Shown: positions 43,501 to 50,822 of the stretch, piece after piece
Layout: each line of letters opens with the position of its first letter
Position numbering within the stretch: position 1 is the first letter of the stretch
Assembly (NCBI GenBank): GCA_964444685.1
Contig: CAYUIG010000014.1
Span: 1 to 64,000 of the forward strand
Source of the DNA: CAYUIG01 sp964444685
GTDB taxonomy: Bacteria; Gemmatimonadota; Gemmatimonadetes; Longimicrobiales; RSA9
DNA: 64,000 nucleotides
Direction: 5' to 3'
Notes under the pieces: model-generated
What the model was told of the DNA's origin: nothing
The model's input: only the letters and a program-made list of their open reading frames with translations
Database searches by the model: none
Made by a program: the position numbers and the translations under genes

Positions 43501-43654
43501 CACGCTCCTGTCCGACCTTGTCATCGGGCTCAGGCTCAGCTACACCGACCGCCAGAGCCATGTGGGCACGAGGACCGGCTCGAGCCAGTTCGAGCTGGGC
43601 TTCTACGGACAGTTCCAGTTCGAAGCCGGGAACATGGGGAACTTGAGGAGATGA
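37523..43654 (+). CDS. sprA: SprA-family cell-surface / T9SS-type translocon protein
   Basis: A 2043-residue protein. A Sec signal (KAAWLAALLLMAAPAAGQ) is followed by repeated beta-rich domains. Recognisable SprA signatures are NPNRRGDAYLDDFESTDDLP (about residue 790), STTGRDLSRSEYLEFYV (about 900), a calcium-loop-like GNGIPDTEDLDGNGVLD (about 1012), and a long C-terminal beta-barrel region of alternating strands. In Bacteroidota SprA is the giant outer-membrane pore of type IX secretion. Homologues are widespread in related phyla, where the substrate range is not worked out. A TATACT -10-like box lies 3 bases before the ATG. The M28 gene overlaps the stop. Confidence 0.85.
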   Translation: MIPSLHSLQGGNLVWRRSTLEKAAWLAALLLMAAPAAGQERAPADSTRTVPLGLGRAPLLVPVQFRLTVPEDLARLTTPWEEYVAQWRSALETRLAAAEKEGLKREPAAPRVALQPVPEPALEPAADTVAYLPMPVQRDTGLAQPGLLGGTVGRHADLALSVTGRGDLGGSWTRYEPCDPSLYFNCNPSLFPRLKPDVQFKVGVAGTISERIHVDVDYDQAREDFTAANNINLYYQGFADEVLQRVEVGDVALQLPQSRFLTQGVPAGNFGLTAAGQIGPIEFQTVWAQQKGDVSTREFVLGGGTGGGLEQDASIVLDDGDYAGGQFFFLTHPDSLTGAPHIDVLALTASAAPVTLRPEQGGNIEVYRDERLSPATAGGQGQLGLFLAEAIADDGVQRHSGQFRRLTPGQDYMVHASGLWIVLRAPLRSDEALAVSYRTESGDTVGTLNAETSPAGVTPVLRLLRSPAATHQPGAATWDYEMHQVYRVDGGTGVEASTVELAISLGELTGGRTFVDVNGKQVSFLRLFGTDEDAPADLLDQAHVYQPARDDLSGTPIAGTFVIFPTLRPFATPPPVPSEGLSADDALAALGPDANPRIYDEPDPVARESAGRFRLNFTYRLRADGLVSSFSLGALGIREGSEQLTFGGRRLERNLDYQIDYELGQVTLLDPQGLFGPNPSAQLRATWEQRSLFEIAPTSVYGLSTRYRLGERGAINLVGLYQAEKTLYNRPQLGVEPAAIFLGGASANLDLGGGVLDALTDRIPGMRRERDSRISLNGEVALSMPNPNRRGDAYLDDFESTDDLPIEVRRQVWRLGSRPETTEGAMEILPLSPSAADAAPLVWQHDILVDGGVIGTVLPQRDIDRRINVAGAQLPEAVMWLTFGEQGIPEAERRWRSITTVLSTTGRDLSRSEYLEFYVAAGGPEPMGLVFDIGVVGEDAFYVDSLGNTNGTYQTDGRPWGLGVLDEEARLAEREVWGTPLDQRGLWDQPCQAEPLQAYPLGDPRSNCARGNGIPDTEDLDGNGVLDAADGAYFRYVVRLDQLSPYLVRDTAATGTAYRLYRIPLRGAAGIPVNGASEATWRFVKHLRITIAGEPAGVKQMVLARMRIVGSRWTKRDIHGIQRGLLEAAPGLGATTAEFQVGPVSRLTDGAIYTPPPGVRDEVQDPSAQFGPGGIEFNEKSLRMTYQALEPGDRAEIFYRYPQQPRNFLTYRQIRLWALAKQGSWGPSGDERLLIRLGTDARNYYLYQTRLHEAIGDRSAVDADWRPELVIDFGPWMELKAEAEQRLVARGSGVIGQDTLWSADSTYAIVFEDRARAPNLASIRELSFAVYNGGGLPTSGEVWIDEMRLGAAFNDPGVATNLNLTVTGDFLSGTVSYTNRGPVFRQLNEDPSYRSSGDLAINTRAQLDRVLPATWGLDVPVTLTHTASGTDPMFLEGSDVRADRLDGLRETGSGNTRVAVRVAKRTPSANPLLGLLIDGLSLRAGYSASHTNTITSQSDGSGFDAGFDYRRDMRAREFDIIPAFLESLLRTITPAALENSAAFGRLVGAKLRWTPETISFGTGYNDHESRQLRFDRILADSSDLFILPIEAPRRGLNNTARIALRPFQSLSASVDVRSTRDLLDAERASQQPLERAALEAARRSFGGMDIGWEAARTIDTNLNFAPQLADWIRPTFTWNSRYGTDRNSSYLEIIDTGSDSTAILQRRFGADRTINRRLDLRLSTLFADTTRTGLGGLLFSAGRSLRSVTFNWNSSLSSQFERVPFSPSMGYQFGWGGPADFRFIAGDTAAATAAREDRAVATTVALPGRTTFTAQYRDLEATVLDARGGTREQLETSWPNVRLNFGSLPIPSLLSPWLLTATASAGWEHVQRDNIYGTTNIARGSEEDRIPIEASLTFNFGLTALYTGNIRAGTSQDPTGDAENEGFNHSLRLSGAFAPPGFLKPKFTNPINTSIVFTMDSQQQCRFRSQAGSGESCVPFVDNATRTVDLSFDTLLSDLVIGLRLSYTDRQSHVGTRTGSSQFELGFYGQFQFEAGNMGNLRR

Positions 43655-44616
43655 GTCTGGGGTCTGGAGTCTGGAGTCTGGGGTCTGGGGCGGCCTGCGC
43701 TTTTGCGTTGAGCCTGCTCGTTGGTTGTTCGAGCGACAGCGGGGCGAACGGGCAGATCGTGGAGGCGCCGGATGGGCCGGTGTTCAATGCGGACTCCGCG
43801 TTCGCGCTGATCGTCCGCCAGGTCGAGTTCGGGCCACGCGCGCCGGGGTCGCCGGGGCATGCAGCACAGCTCGAGTGGATGACGGAGTACCTGCGCGAGC
43901 GCGCGGACACGCTGATCCTCCAGCCGTTCACGCATGTGACGCGTGCGGACGATACACTCGAGCTCACCAACCTCTTCGCGCGCTTCAAGCCCGGCGACGG
44001 CACCCGGATCCTGCTCCTCGCGCATTGGGACACCCGGCCGCGCGCGGATCACGAGGGTTCCCCGCAGGACCGCGCCACGCCCATTCCCGGCGCCAACGAC
44101 GGCGCGAGCGGTACCGCTGCGCTCCTGCACATCGCCGACATCCTGGCGCAGCACCCCCCGCCCATCGGCGTCGACATCCTGCTCGTCGACGGCGAGGACT
44201 GGGGTCCGACGGGCGATGACATGTACCTCGGCGCGACGCACTTCGCCGCCAACCAGCCGCAGGGCTACCGCCCGCTCTACGGCATTCTGCTCGACCTCAT
44301 TGCCGACCGGAATCCGGTCTACCCGATCGAGGGCAACTCCCAGCGCTTCGCGCCGGAAGTAGTGGATCGCGTGTGGCGCATGGCCGAGCGGCTCGGCCAC
44401 GGCGCGCACTTCCCGCGCACCGGCGGCATCTCCGTCACCGACGACCACATCCCGCTCAACCAGGCGGGTATCCGCACGATCGACATCATCGACTTCGAGT
44501 ACGGGCCGGGGAACCGCTACTGGCACACGCTCGAGGATGACATCGGTCAGGTCTCGCCGGTCGGGCTCGGCGTCGTGGGTGAGGTGGTGCTGGCCATGAT
44601 CTGGGCCGGCGGCTGA
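43651..44616 (+). CDS. M28-family glutaminyl-cyclase-like lipoprotein
   Basis: A 321-residue zinc enzyme. Seen: the opening VEFGPRAPGSPGH, metal ligands in AHWDTRPRADH and GANDGASGTAALLH, the DGEDWG acid, and the last histidine in NRYWHTLEDD. This pattern is closest to bacterial glutaminyl-peptide cyclotransferases, which make N-terminal pyroglutamate, rather than to aminopeptidases. It has a lipoprotein signal (ALSLLVGC, Cys29). The first 13 residues (MSLGSGVWSLGSG) are encoded by a heptamer array, so the signal is longer than usual. Its start overlaps the sprA stop (ATGA), a strong sign of co-translation. Confidence 0.8.
   Translation: MSLGSGVWSLGSGAACAFALSLLVGCSSDSGANGQIVEAPDGPVFNADSAFALIVRQVEFGPRAPGSPGHAAQLEWMTEYLRERADTLILQPFTHVTRADDTLELTNLFARFKPGDGTRILLLAHWDTRPRADHEGSPQDRATPIPGANDGASGTAALLHIADILAQHPPPIGVDILLVDGEDWGPTGDDMYLGATHFAANQPQGYRPLYGILLDLIADRNPVYPIEGNSQRFAPEVVDRVWRMAERLGHGAHFPRTGGISVTDDHIPLNQAGIRTIDIIDFEYGPGNRYWHTLEDDIGQVSPVGLGVVGEVVLAMIWAGG
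43653..43687. repeat. Heptamer array, family A, 5 copies, within the M28 signal-peptide codons
   Basis: GAGTCTG, GGGTCTG, GAGTCTG, GAGTCTG, GGGTCTG. The first unit begins inside the sprA stop codon and M28 start codon (ATGAGTCTG). Twelve codons of the lipoprotein leader derive from it. Confidence 0.93.
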
Positions 44617-44695
44617 CGCGTCCCTTTCCGCAATCAAGTCGACGCATCGCCCCATTCCTCTGCGGCACTCGGCGCCTCAGCGTTCTAAAGGCATC

Positions 44696-44723
44696 AACCG
44701 CCGAGCACGCCGAGGACGCCGAG
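44696..44723. repeat. Dispersed intergenic repeat, copy 2
   Basis: ACCGCCGAGCACGCCGAGG followed by ACGCCGAG. It is related to 3836-3866 and sits at the start of the helix-hairpin-helix gene. Confidence 0.5.
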
Positions 44724-44724
44724 G

Positions 44725-45354
44725 GTGACGAAGGAAGAGAGCAGGGCCGTCGGATTCATCGGGCTGGTGATTGCGCTGTCCGTGCTCGCACGGGCAGCGG
44801 ATCGGCTGGAGCCCATCGATCCAGGCGCGGGGTCGGTCGACCTGGCGGCTTTGGAAGCCGCCAGCCGGGCCGCAGGTGGGGAAGATGACGTAAGACCGCT
44901 GCGACCCGGCGAGAAGCTGGACCCGAACACTGCGTCCGCCAAAGACTTGGCCCGGTTGCCACGAGGCCGGGGGCTTGCGGAGAAAATCATTGCGGACCGG
45001 TCGGCAAATGGTTCGTACCGGAGCGTCCAGGATCTCGACCGCGTGCCAGGAATCGGACCTTCGACGCTCGAGGCGTGGAAGCAGCTGCTGACGCTGCCGT
45101 GGTCGGTCGAACCTGCGGTGGCGACGGCGGCCGCCGCAGCGCCGCGGGGGCCGACCGGAGATCGTCGCATCGATCCCAACCGGGCTACAGCACAGGAGTT
45201 GGAGGCGTTGCCGGGGATCGGACCGGCCCTTGCCGGGAGGATCGTGGAGTGGCGCGCGCGGCACGGTCCGTTCCGCACGCCGGCCGATCTGGAGAAGGTT
45301 CCGGGGATCGGGCCAGCGCTGCTCGAGCGGCTGCGGCCGCACCTGCGGCTGTGA
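44725..45354 (+). CDS. Helix-hairpin-helix (ComEA-type) DNA-binding protein
   Basis: A 209-residue protein with an N-terminal membrane or signal helix (VGFIGLVIALSVLAR) and two ComEA-like helix-hairpin-helix pairs: residues 66-116 (DPNTASAKDLARLPRGRG, VPGIGPSTLEAWKQL) and 150-205 (DPNRATAQELEALPGIGP, VPGIGPALLERLRPHL). ComEA-like proteins bind double-stranded DNA in the periplasm and feed it to the uptake pore. It lies next to pilB, pilT and pilC, which supports a role in pilus-driven DNA uptake. GTG 44725 is the start used. Confidence 0.78.
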   Translation: MTKEESRAVGFIGLVIALSVLARAADRLEPIDPGAGSVDLAALEAASRAAGGEDDVRPLRPGEKLDPNTASAKDLARLPRGRGLAEKIIADRSANGSYRSVQDLDRVPGIGPSTLEAWKQLLTLPWSVEPAVATAAAAAPRGPTGDRRIDPNRATAQELEALPGIGPALAGRIVEWRARHGPFRTPADLEKVPGIGPALLERLRPHLRL

Positions 45355-45445
45355 TGCTTGACCTCGATGGCGCGCGCGGAGTACCTTTGGACCCTCTCCC
45401 CCGTCGTTCCCGCATCCTGGTGAGACGGGCACCAACCCCAGAGGC

Positions 45446-47167
45446 ATGGCAGCAGCAGCGACGGTTGCATCGGACCGGATCGGCGATCTCCTGGTCCAGG
45501 AAGGGCTCATTACGCCCGTGCAACTGACGCGCGCCCTCGCGGACGCGCGTCAGAACGGCAATCGCCTGGGCTTCTCGCTGATCAAGATGGGCGTGATCAA
45601 CGAGGCCGACCTCACGCGCATACTCGCGAAGCAGTATCGCGTCCCTGCGGTCGACCTCGAGCGCGTCCACATCGATCCGCGCATCCCGAAACTCATCCCG
45701 GCCGATCTCGCCCTCAAGCACCAGGTCCTGCCGATCCGCCGCGTGGGGCGCACGCTCACCGTCGCGATGGCGGATCCCACGGATGCGAGCGCGCTCGACT
45801 CCGTCAAGTTCATCACGCGCCACGACATCGAACCCGTCGTCGTAGGCGAGGCCACGCTGCGGAAGTTCCTCGACGTCCACTATCCGCAGAGAGAGGACGA
45901 GCACCTGTCCGAGATCCTCGAGCAGATCGAGGGACTCGAAGACCTCGAGGTGCTCGAGCAGACCGAGGAAGAGATCAGCGTTGCCGCACTGCAGGCGCAG
46001 GTCGAGGACGCGCCCGTCGTCAAGCTGATCAACGGCATCCTGACCGACGCCGTGCGCCGCGGCGCGAGCGACATCCACATCGAGCCGTTCGAGAAGGAGA
46101 TCCGCGTCCGCTATCGCATGGACGGCGCGCTCCAGGAGATCATGAAGCCGCCCTTCCGCATGAAGGCGGCACTCGCCTCACGTCTCAAGATTCTCTCCGG
46201 TCTGAACATCGCCGAGCGCCGCATGCCGCAGGACGGGCGCATCAAGATGAAGATGGGCAACCGGGTGATCGACTTCCGTGTGTCGACGCTCCCGGTGCTG
46301 TTCGGCGAGAAGATCGTGCTCCGAATCCTCGACCGCGGCAACCTCGCGCTCGACCTGGAGAAGTTCGGACTCGAGCCGCAGGCCGAGCGCGACTTCATGA
46401 GCGCGATCACCAACCCGTACGGCATGGTCGTGGTCACGGGGCCGACGGGATCCGGCAAGACGACGACGCTCTATTCCGCGCTCGCAAAGATCAACACCGA
46501 GGACGTCAACATCATGACGGCCGAGGACCCGGTCGAGTACAACCTGCACGGCATCAACCAGGTGCAGGTGCGGCCGGAGATCGGGCTGACGTTCGCGATG
46601 GCGCTGCGCGCGTTCCTGCGTCAGGACCCGAACATCATCATGGTCGGTGAGATCCGTGACCTCGAGACGGGCAGCGTGGCCATCAAGGCGTCGCTGACCG
46701 GTCACCTCGTGCTTTCGACCCTCCACACGAACGACGCGCCCTCGACCGTCACGCGCATGGTCGACATGGGCCTCGAGCCGTTCAACGTCGCGGCCGCACT
46801 GAACTGCGTCGTGGCGCAGCGGCTCGTGCGCAGGATCTGCAAGCACTGCGCCGAGGAAGTCACCTACCCGGACGAGTACCTCGCCGCAGCACGAATCACT
46901 GACGAGGAGACGAAGATCACGTTCTACCGCGGGAAGGGGTGCGACCAGTGTGGTGGCACCGGATACCGCGGCCGCCAGGGCCTCTACGAGGTCATGGCGC
47001 TCGGGCCGGCGCTGCGCCGGCTCATCATGCAGGGCGCGAGTGCCGACGAACTGCGCGAGCAGGGACTCCGCGACGGCATGCTCACCCTGCGCATGGATGG
47101 AATGCTGAAGGTGTCCCGCGGGACGACGACACTCGAAGAAGTCATCAAGGAGACGGCGGCCACATGA
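45446..47167 (+). CDS. pilB: Type IV pilus assembly ATPase PilB (GspE family)
   Basis: A 573-residue secretion ATPase. The N-terminal MshEN domain (about 1-150) has the repeated LVQEGLITPVQLTRAL pattern, which in some proteins binds cyclic di-GMP. The catalytic core has Walker A GPTGSGKTTTLYSA (about 330), Asp box TAEDPVEY, Walker B IMVGEIRDLET and the His box STLHTND. The C-terminal zinc site CKHC ... CDQC is typical of extension ATPases. It drives pilus extension and forms an operon with pilT and pilC. Confidence 0.92.
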   Translation: MAAAATVASDRIGDLLVQEGLITPVQLTRALADARQNGNRLGFSLIKMGVINEADLTRILAKQYRVPAVDLERVHIDPRIPKLIPADLALKHQVLPIRRVGRTLTVAMADPTDASALDSVKFITRHDIEPVVVGEATLRKFLDVHYPQREDEHLSEILEQIEGLEDLEVLEQTEEEISVAALQAQVEDAPVVKLINGILTDAVRRGASDIHIEPFEKEIRVRYRMDGALQEIMKPPFRMKAALASRLKILSGLNIAERRMPQDGRIKMKMGNRVIDFRVSTLPVLFGEKIVLRILDRGNLALDLEKFGLEPQAERDFMSAITNPYGMVVVTGPTGSGKTTTLYSALAKINTEDVNIMTAEDPVEYNLHGINQVQVRPEIGLTFAMALRAFLRQDPNIIMVGEIRDLETGSVAIKASLTGHLVLSTLHTNDAPSTVTRMVDMGLEPFNVAAALNCVVAQRLVRRICKHCAEEVTYPDEYLAAARITDEETKITFYRGKGCDQCGGTGYRGRQGLYEVMALGPALRRLIMQGASADELREQGLRDGMLTLRMDGMLKVSRGTTTLEEVIKETAAT

Positions 47168-48288
47168 GTACGCAGACGGCGACCCTGGCCACGGCGGCCG
47201 CGGGTCCGACGACCTCGGTCAACCTCCGCGTTCTGCTCGAGGAGATGATCGACAGGAACGCGAGCGACCTGCACCTCACGGCAGGTGAGCAGCCGAAGCT
47301 GCGCGTCGACGGCGAGATCGTAGCGTCGTCGGTCGACTACGTGCTCGGCCCCAAGGACACGCTCGCACTCGCCTACTCGGTTCTCACGGAGACGCAGAAG
47401 AAGCGCTTCGAGACCGAGGACGAGCTCGACTTCTCGTTCGGCATCGCGAACCTCTCGCGGTTCCGTGGAAACGTGTACCGCCAGCGCGGGTGCGTCGCGG
47501 TCGCGATCCGTCAGATTCCGTTCGCGATCCGGACGTTCGACGAGCTGGGACTGCCGCCCATCGTCTCGAAAATGTCAGAGAAGCCGCGCGGCCTCGTGCT
47601 CGTGACGGGTCCGACGGGCTCCGGTAAGAGCACCAGCCTCGCGGCCATGATCGACAAGATCAATCGCGAGGAACGCGGCCACATCCTCACGGTCGAGGAC
47701 CCGATCGAGTTCGTGCACAAGCACCAGGGCTGCCTCGTCAACCAGCGCGAGGTCGGCAGCGACACGCCTTCGTTCGCGTCCGCGCTCAAGTACGCGCTGC
47801 GTCAGGACCCGGACGTCGTACTGATCGGTGAGATGCGCGACCTCGAGACGATCTCGGCCGCGCTCACGATCGCCGAGACCGGTCACCTCGCCTTCGCGAC
47901 GCTGCACACGAACTCCTGCGCGGAGACGATCAACCGCATCATCGACGTGTTCCCGTCCAACCAGCAGCAGCAGGTACGCGCGCAGCTCGCGTTCGTGCTG
48001 GAGGGCGTGGTCACCCAGACGCTGCTGCCCCGCGCCAAGGGGAGCGGCCGCGTCGCCGCCTGCGAGATCATGGTCTGCACACCTGCCGTCCGCGCATGCA
48101 TCCGCGACGACAAGGTGCACCAGATCTACTCGATCATGCAGGCAGGCAAGAAGTATGGCATGCAGACCATGAACGACGCGCTCTATCAGCTCTACATGCA
48201 GGGCGTCGTCACATTCGAAGACGCGCTACAGCACTCGCACGATCCGAACGAGCTGCTGCGCATGGCGGGCCAGAGCCCGAGCAACTGA
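47164..48288 (+). CDS. pilT: Type IV pilus retraction ATPase PilT
   Basis: A 374-residue protein. The start is at ATG 47164, overlapping the pilB stop by four bases. It has an N-terminal PAS-like domain (residues 20-120, ASDLHLTAGEQPKLRVDGEI), Walker A GPTGSGKSTSLAAMID, Walker B VVLIGEMRDLETI and the signature AIRQIPF. There is no zinc site and no MshEN domain, which separates it from pilB. It powers pilus retraction, and with pilB and the ComEA-like protein suggests twitching or DNA uptake. Confidence 0.92.
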   Translation: MSTQTATLATAAAGPTTSVNLRVLLEEMIDRNASDLHLTAGEQPKLRVDGEIVASSVDYVLGPKDTLALAYSVLTETQKKRFETEDELDFSFGIANLSRFRGNVYRQRGCVAVAIRQIPFAIRTFDELGLPPIVSKMSEKPRGLVLVTGPTGSGKSTSLAAMIDKINREERGHILTVEDPIEFVHKHQGCLVNQREVGSDTPSFASALKYALRQDPDVVLIGEMRDLETISAALTIAETGHLAFATLHTNSCAETINRIIDVFPSNQQQQVRAQLAFVLEGVVTQTLLPRAKGSGRVAACEIMVCTPAVRACIRDDKVHQIYSIMQAGKKYGMQTMNDALYQLYMQGVVTFEDALQHSHDPNELLRMAGQSPSN

Positions 48289-48299
48289 CCGAGGTCATC

Positions 48300-49502
48300 A
48301 TGGCGACGTTCACCTATTCCGCGCGCACCATCGGCGGCGAAGTCCAGGCCGGTGAGATCGATGTAAAGGACCGCGACGAGGTCATCGGCTACCTCCGTCG
48401 CCAGCGGCTGGTGCCGCTGAAGATCGAGAAGAAGCAGGCCGAGCTGAACATCACGTTCGGGAGCACCGTGAAGACGCGCGACATCGTGGTCTTCACGCGT
48501 CAGTTCGCGACGATGATCAACTCCGGCCTGCCGCTCGTGCAGAGCCTCGACATCCTCGCGAAGCAGAGCGAGAACAAGTTCCTGCGGAAGGTGATCGAGC
48601 AGGTGCTCTACGACGTGGAGTCCGGCCAGACCCTGGCCGACGCCATGCGCCGGCACCCCAAGGTCTTCAGCGACCTGTTCGTGAACATGGTCGCCGCGGG
48701 TGAGGCCGGTGGTATTCTCGATACCATCCTGCTGCGTCTCGCGACCTTCCTCGAGAAGTCGGACGCCCTGAAGCGGAAGATCAAGGGCGCCATGGTCTAC
48801 CCGGGCGTGGTGCTCTCCGTCGCCGTGGCGGCCGTGGCCATTCTGCTCATCTTCGTGATTCCGGTCTTCCAGGAGATGTTCGAGGGCGCCGGCGTGCAGC
48901 TGCCGGGGCCGACGCTGTTCGTGATCTTCCTGTCGGAGACGCTTCAGGCGAAATGGTGGCTCATGGCCGGCGGCATGGGCGTGGCGGTTCTGTTCATCCA
49001 GCGGTACTACAAGACCGACACAGGACGGCTGGTGATCGACAGGATGCTGCTGAAGTTTCCGATCGTCGGCAGCCTGCTCCGCAAGGCCGCGATCGCACGC
49101 TTCACGCGCACGCTCGGTACGCTCGTATCGTCCGGTGTCTCGATTCTCGACGGTCTCGAAATCACCGCGCGTACCGCGGGCAACCGCGTGGTGCACGACG
49201 CGATCATGGAGAGCCGCGCCAGCATCGCCGGCGGTGAGACGATCGCCGAGCCGCTCAAGAAGTCGGGCGTGTTCCCGCCCATGGTGGTCCAGATGATCAA
49301 CGTCGGCGAGCAGACCGGCGGCCTCGACGAGATGCTGTCCAAGATCGCCGACTTCTACGACGAGGAAGTGGACGCGGCCGTGGCGGCGCTGGTCTCCGCC
49401 CTCGAGCCGGTGATGATCGTGTTCCTCGGCGTGATCGTCGGCGGCATGATCGTGGCCATGTACCTGCCGATCTTCGACATGATCGACGCGGTGGGCGCGT
49501 AG
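48300..49502 (+). CDS. pilC: Type IV pilus inner-membrane platform protein PilC
   Basis: A 400-residue GspF-family protein. Two repeated cytoplasmic helical domains (about 68-190 and 272-390) carry the signature FTRQFATMINSGLPLVQSLDIL, repeated as FTRTLGTLVSSGVSILDGLE. Three membrane helices lie at about 170-192, 220-238 and 378-398. It anchors the pilus machinery to PilB and PilT. It is the last gene before a strong terminator. No major pilin gene is in the window. Confidence 0.92.
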   Translation: MATFTYSARTIGGEVQAGEIDVKDRDEVIGYLRRQRLVPLKIEKKQAELNITFGSTVKTRDIVVFTRQFATMINSGLPLVQSLDILAKQSENKFLRKVIEQVLYDVESGQTLADAMRRHPKVFSDLFVNMVAAGEAGGILDTILLRLATFLEKSDALKRKIKGAMVYPGVVLSVAVAAVAILLIFVIPVFQEMFEGAGVQLPGPTLFVIFLSETLQAKWWLMAGGMGVAVLFIQRYYKTDTGRLVIDRMLLKFPIVGSLLRKAAIARFTRTLGTLVSSGVSILDGLEITARTAGNRVVHDAIMESRASIAGGETIAEPLKKSGVFPPMVVQMINVGEQTGGLDEMLSKIADFYDEEVDAAVAALVSALEPVMIVFLGVIVGGMIVAMYLPIFDMIDAVGA

Positions 49503-49532
49503 GCTCTTCCTTCAGATACGCGGGCCTGCAGG

Positions 49533-49565
49533 GGGCGCCGGAGCGATCCGGCGCCCTCTCTTTTT
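49533..49565 (+). terminator. Intrinsic terminator of the pil operon
   Basis: GGGCGCCGGA, loop GCGA, TCCGGCGCCC (49533-49556), a perfect 10-bp stem with a GNRA loop, followed by TCTCTTTTT. Confidence 0.85.
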
Positions 49566-49587
49566 CCTGGGGTTGGCGCCTCGCGGT

Positions 49588-49757
49588 GCTGTGAACCCTG
49601 CCCCAAGAACCCCCGCGAGGCCGGCTGGGGCCAGTTCGACCGCTCGTGGAGTGGTGAAACAAGCCCCGCGCGTCTCGCCCATCGCGTTGGGGCGCTTCAG
49701 ACAGCGCGGTAAGCTGTGAAGTCTACCCCAGCTGATGACTGGGGCAACCTTCACAGC
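49588..49757. repeat. Cluster of three REP-like palindromes
   Basis: Three successive inverted repeats share the layout (G)TGAA-N5-CCCC ... GGGG-N3/4-TTC: about 49588-49640, 49654-49709 and the most perfect at 49713-49757 (GCTGTGAAG, then CCCCAG, loop, CTGGGG, then CTTCACAGC). The first and third share GCTGTGAA as direct repeats. The region 49503-50031 has no intact gene; it holds the terminator, this cluster and a permease remnant. Confidence 0.6.
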
Positions 49758-49786
49758 AATCCGGCGTTTGTCGAAGAGCGCCGCCA

Positions 49787-49951
49787 GGCCTCGCGAATCT
49801 CCTGACCGGAGTGTTGTACGAGGTGAGCCCGCTGGATCCCAGCGCCTATCTCGCCGCCGGGCCGCTGCTCATCGTGGTTGTTGCGCTGGCTTCCGCGATT
49901 CCGGCCCTGCGTGCGGCGCGTCTGGATCCGATGGTGGCTCTGCGCAACTAA
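49787..49951 (+). pseudogene. C-terminal remnant of an ABC transporter permease (MacB/FtsX type)
   Basis: The frame reads GLANLLTGVLYEVSPLDPSA, then a membrane helix (GPLLIVVVALASAIPAL), then RAARLDPMVALRN and the stop. VSPLDP and the helix followed by PAxRAARxDPMVALR are the end of the large MacB-like permeases with about 800 residues. Only 54 codons remain and no start or upstream part is visible. It is a relic of a deleted gene, next to the palindrome cluster. Confidence 0.7.
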
Positions 49952-50031
49952 CGTCTGGTCCTTGTCTGAGCTGCCACGGACTGGCACGATGACGCCCGGT
50001 ACGGGACATCGCCATTGCGTGGGAGCTGCAC

Positions 50032-50760
50032 ATGACACGAACCCAGGCCGGTGCGACCGGAATGACCGATCGCTCATCGTTGCGCCTCGCGGCGGCGCTG
50101 CTGCTCGCTGGACAACTCCTCTACATCGTGATCACGCTGTTCCACGCAGGCGGAGATGCGAACGACCACGCCACCATCTTCGCCACGTACGCGAGCAGCG
50201 GATCCTGGACGATCGACCACATCGGCCAGTTCACTGCAATGGCGATCCTGACTGGCGGACTGATCGCTCTGTTCTACGCGGTCGATGTTCGGGATGGAAC
50301 GGCGCGCTGGACCGGCCGCTTCGCTGTCGCGTCCGCAATCTGCGCGCTGGCGATGTACGGTGCGCTGCAGGCCGTCGACGGCGTAGCCAACAAGCTCGTC
50401 GATGTGGCGTGGCTGAACGCACCGGAAGCCGAGAGGACTGCGCGCTTCGCGAGCGCGGAGGCCGTCCGCTGGATCGAGTGGGGAATGAGGAGCTACCAGG
50501 CCTTCCTCCTGGGCCTCGCCCTGCTCCTGCTCGCGATCGCAGCCGCGCGCACGGCGTGGATCCCGAAGCCGACTGCATTCCTGATGGGATTGTCTGGCCT
50601 CGCCTTCTTCGCGCAGGGCTGGATCGTCGGCACGGAGGGATTCTCGGCCACGATGTCGAACGCAATTATCCTGGCGGAGATCCTGAACCTGGTATGGATG
50701 GTCTGGCTGGTCCGGGTCGCCTCGAGAATCGAGCCCCTGCAAGCTCCCGCGCCCGCATAG
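50032..50760 (+). CDS. Multi-pass membrane protein, DUF4386-like
   Basis: A 242-residue protein with six or seven membrane helices (LAAALLLAGQLLYIVITLF, then TAMAILTGGLIALFYAVDV, and so on) and a long loop after the third helix (NKLVDVAWLNAPEAERTARF). The profile resembles DUF4386 membrane proteins, without known function. ATG 50032 or 50062 may be the start. It lies between a permease remnant and a LysM gene and may be autonomous. Confidence 0.62.
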   Translation: MTRTQAGATGMTDRSSLRLAAALLLAGQLLYIVITLFHAGGDANDHATIFATYASSGSWTIDHIGQFTAMAILTGGLIALFYAVDVRDGTARWTGRFAVASAICALAMYGALQAVDGVANKLVDVAWLNAPEAERTARFASAEAVRWIEWGMRSYQAFLLGLALLLLAIAAARTAWIPKPTAFLMGLSGLAFFAQGWIVGTEGFSATMSNAIILAEILNLVWMVWLVRVASRIEPLQAPAPA

Positions 50761-50822
50761 AAGACCGCTGGCATGCGAAATGCCCACCGCAGCCTCCACT
50801 TCCCCTCAACCCGGAGGCCTAC

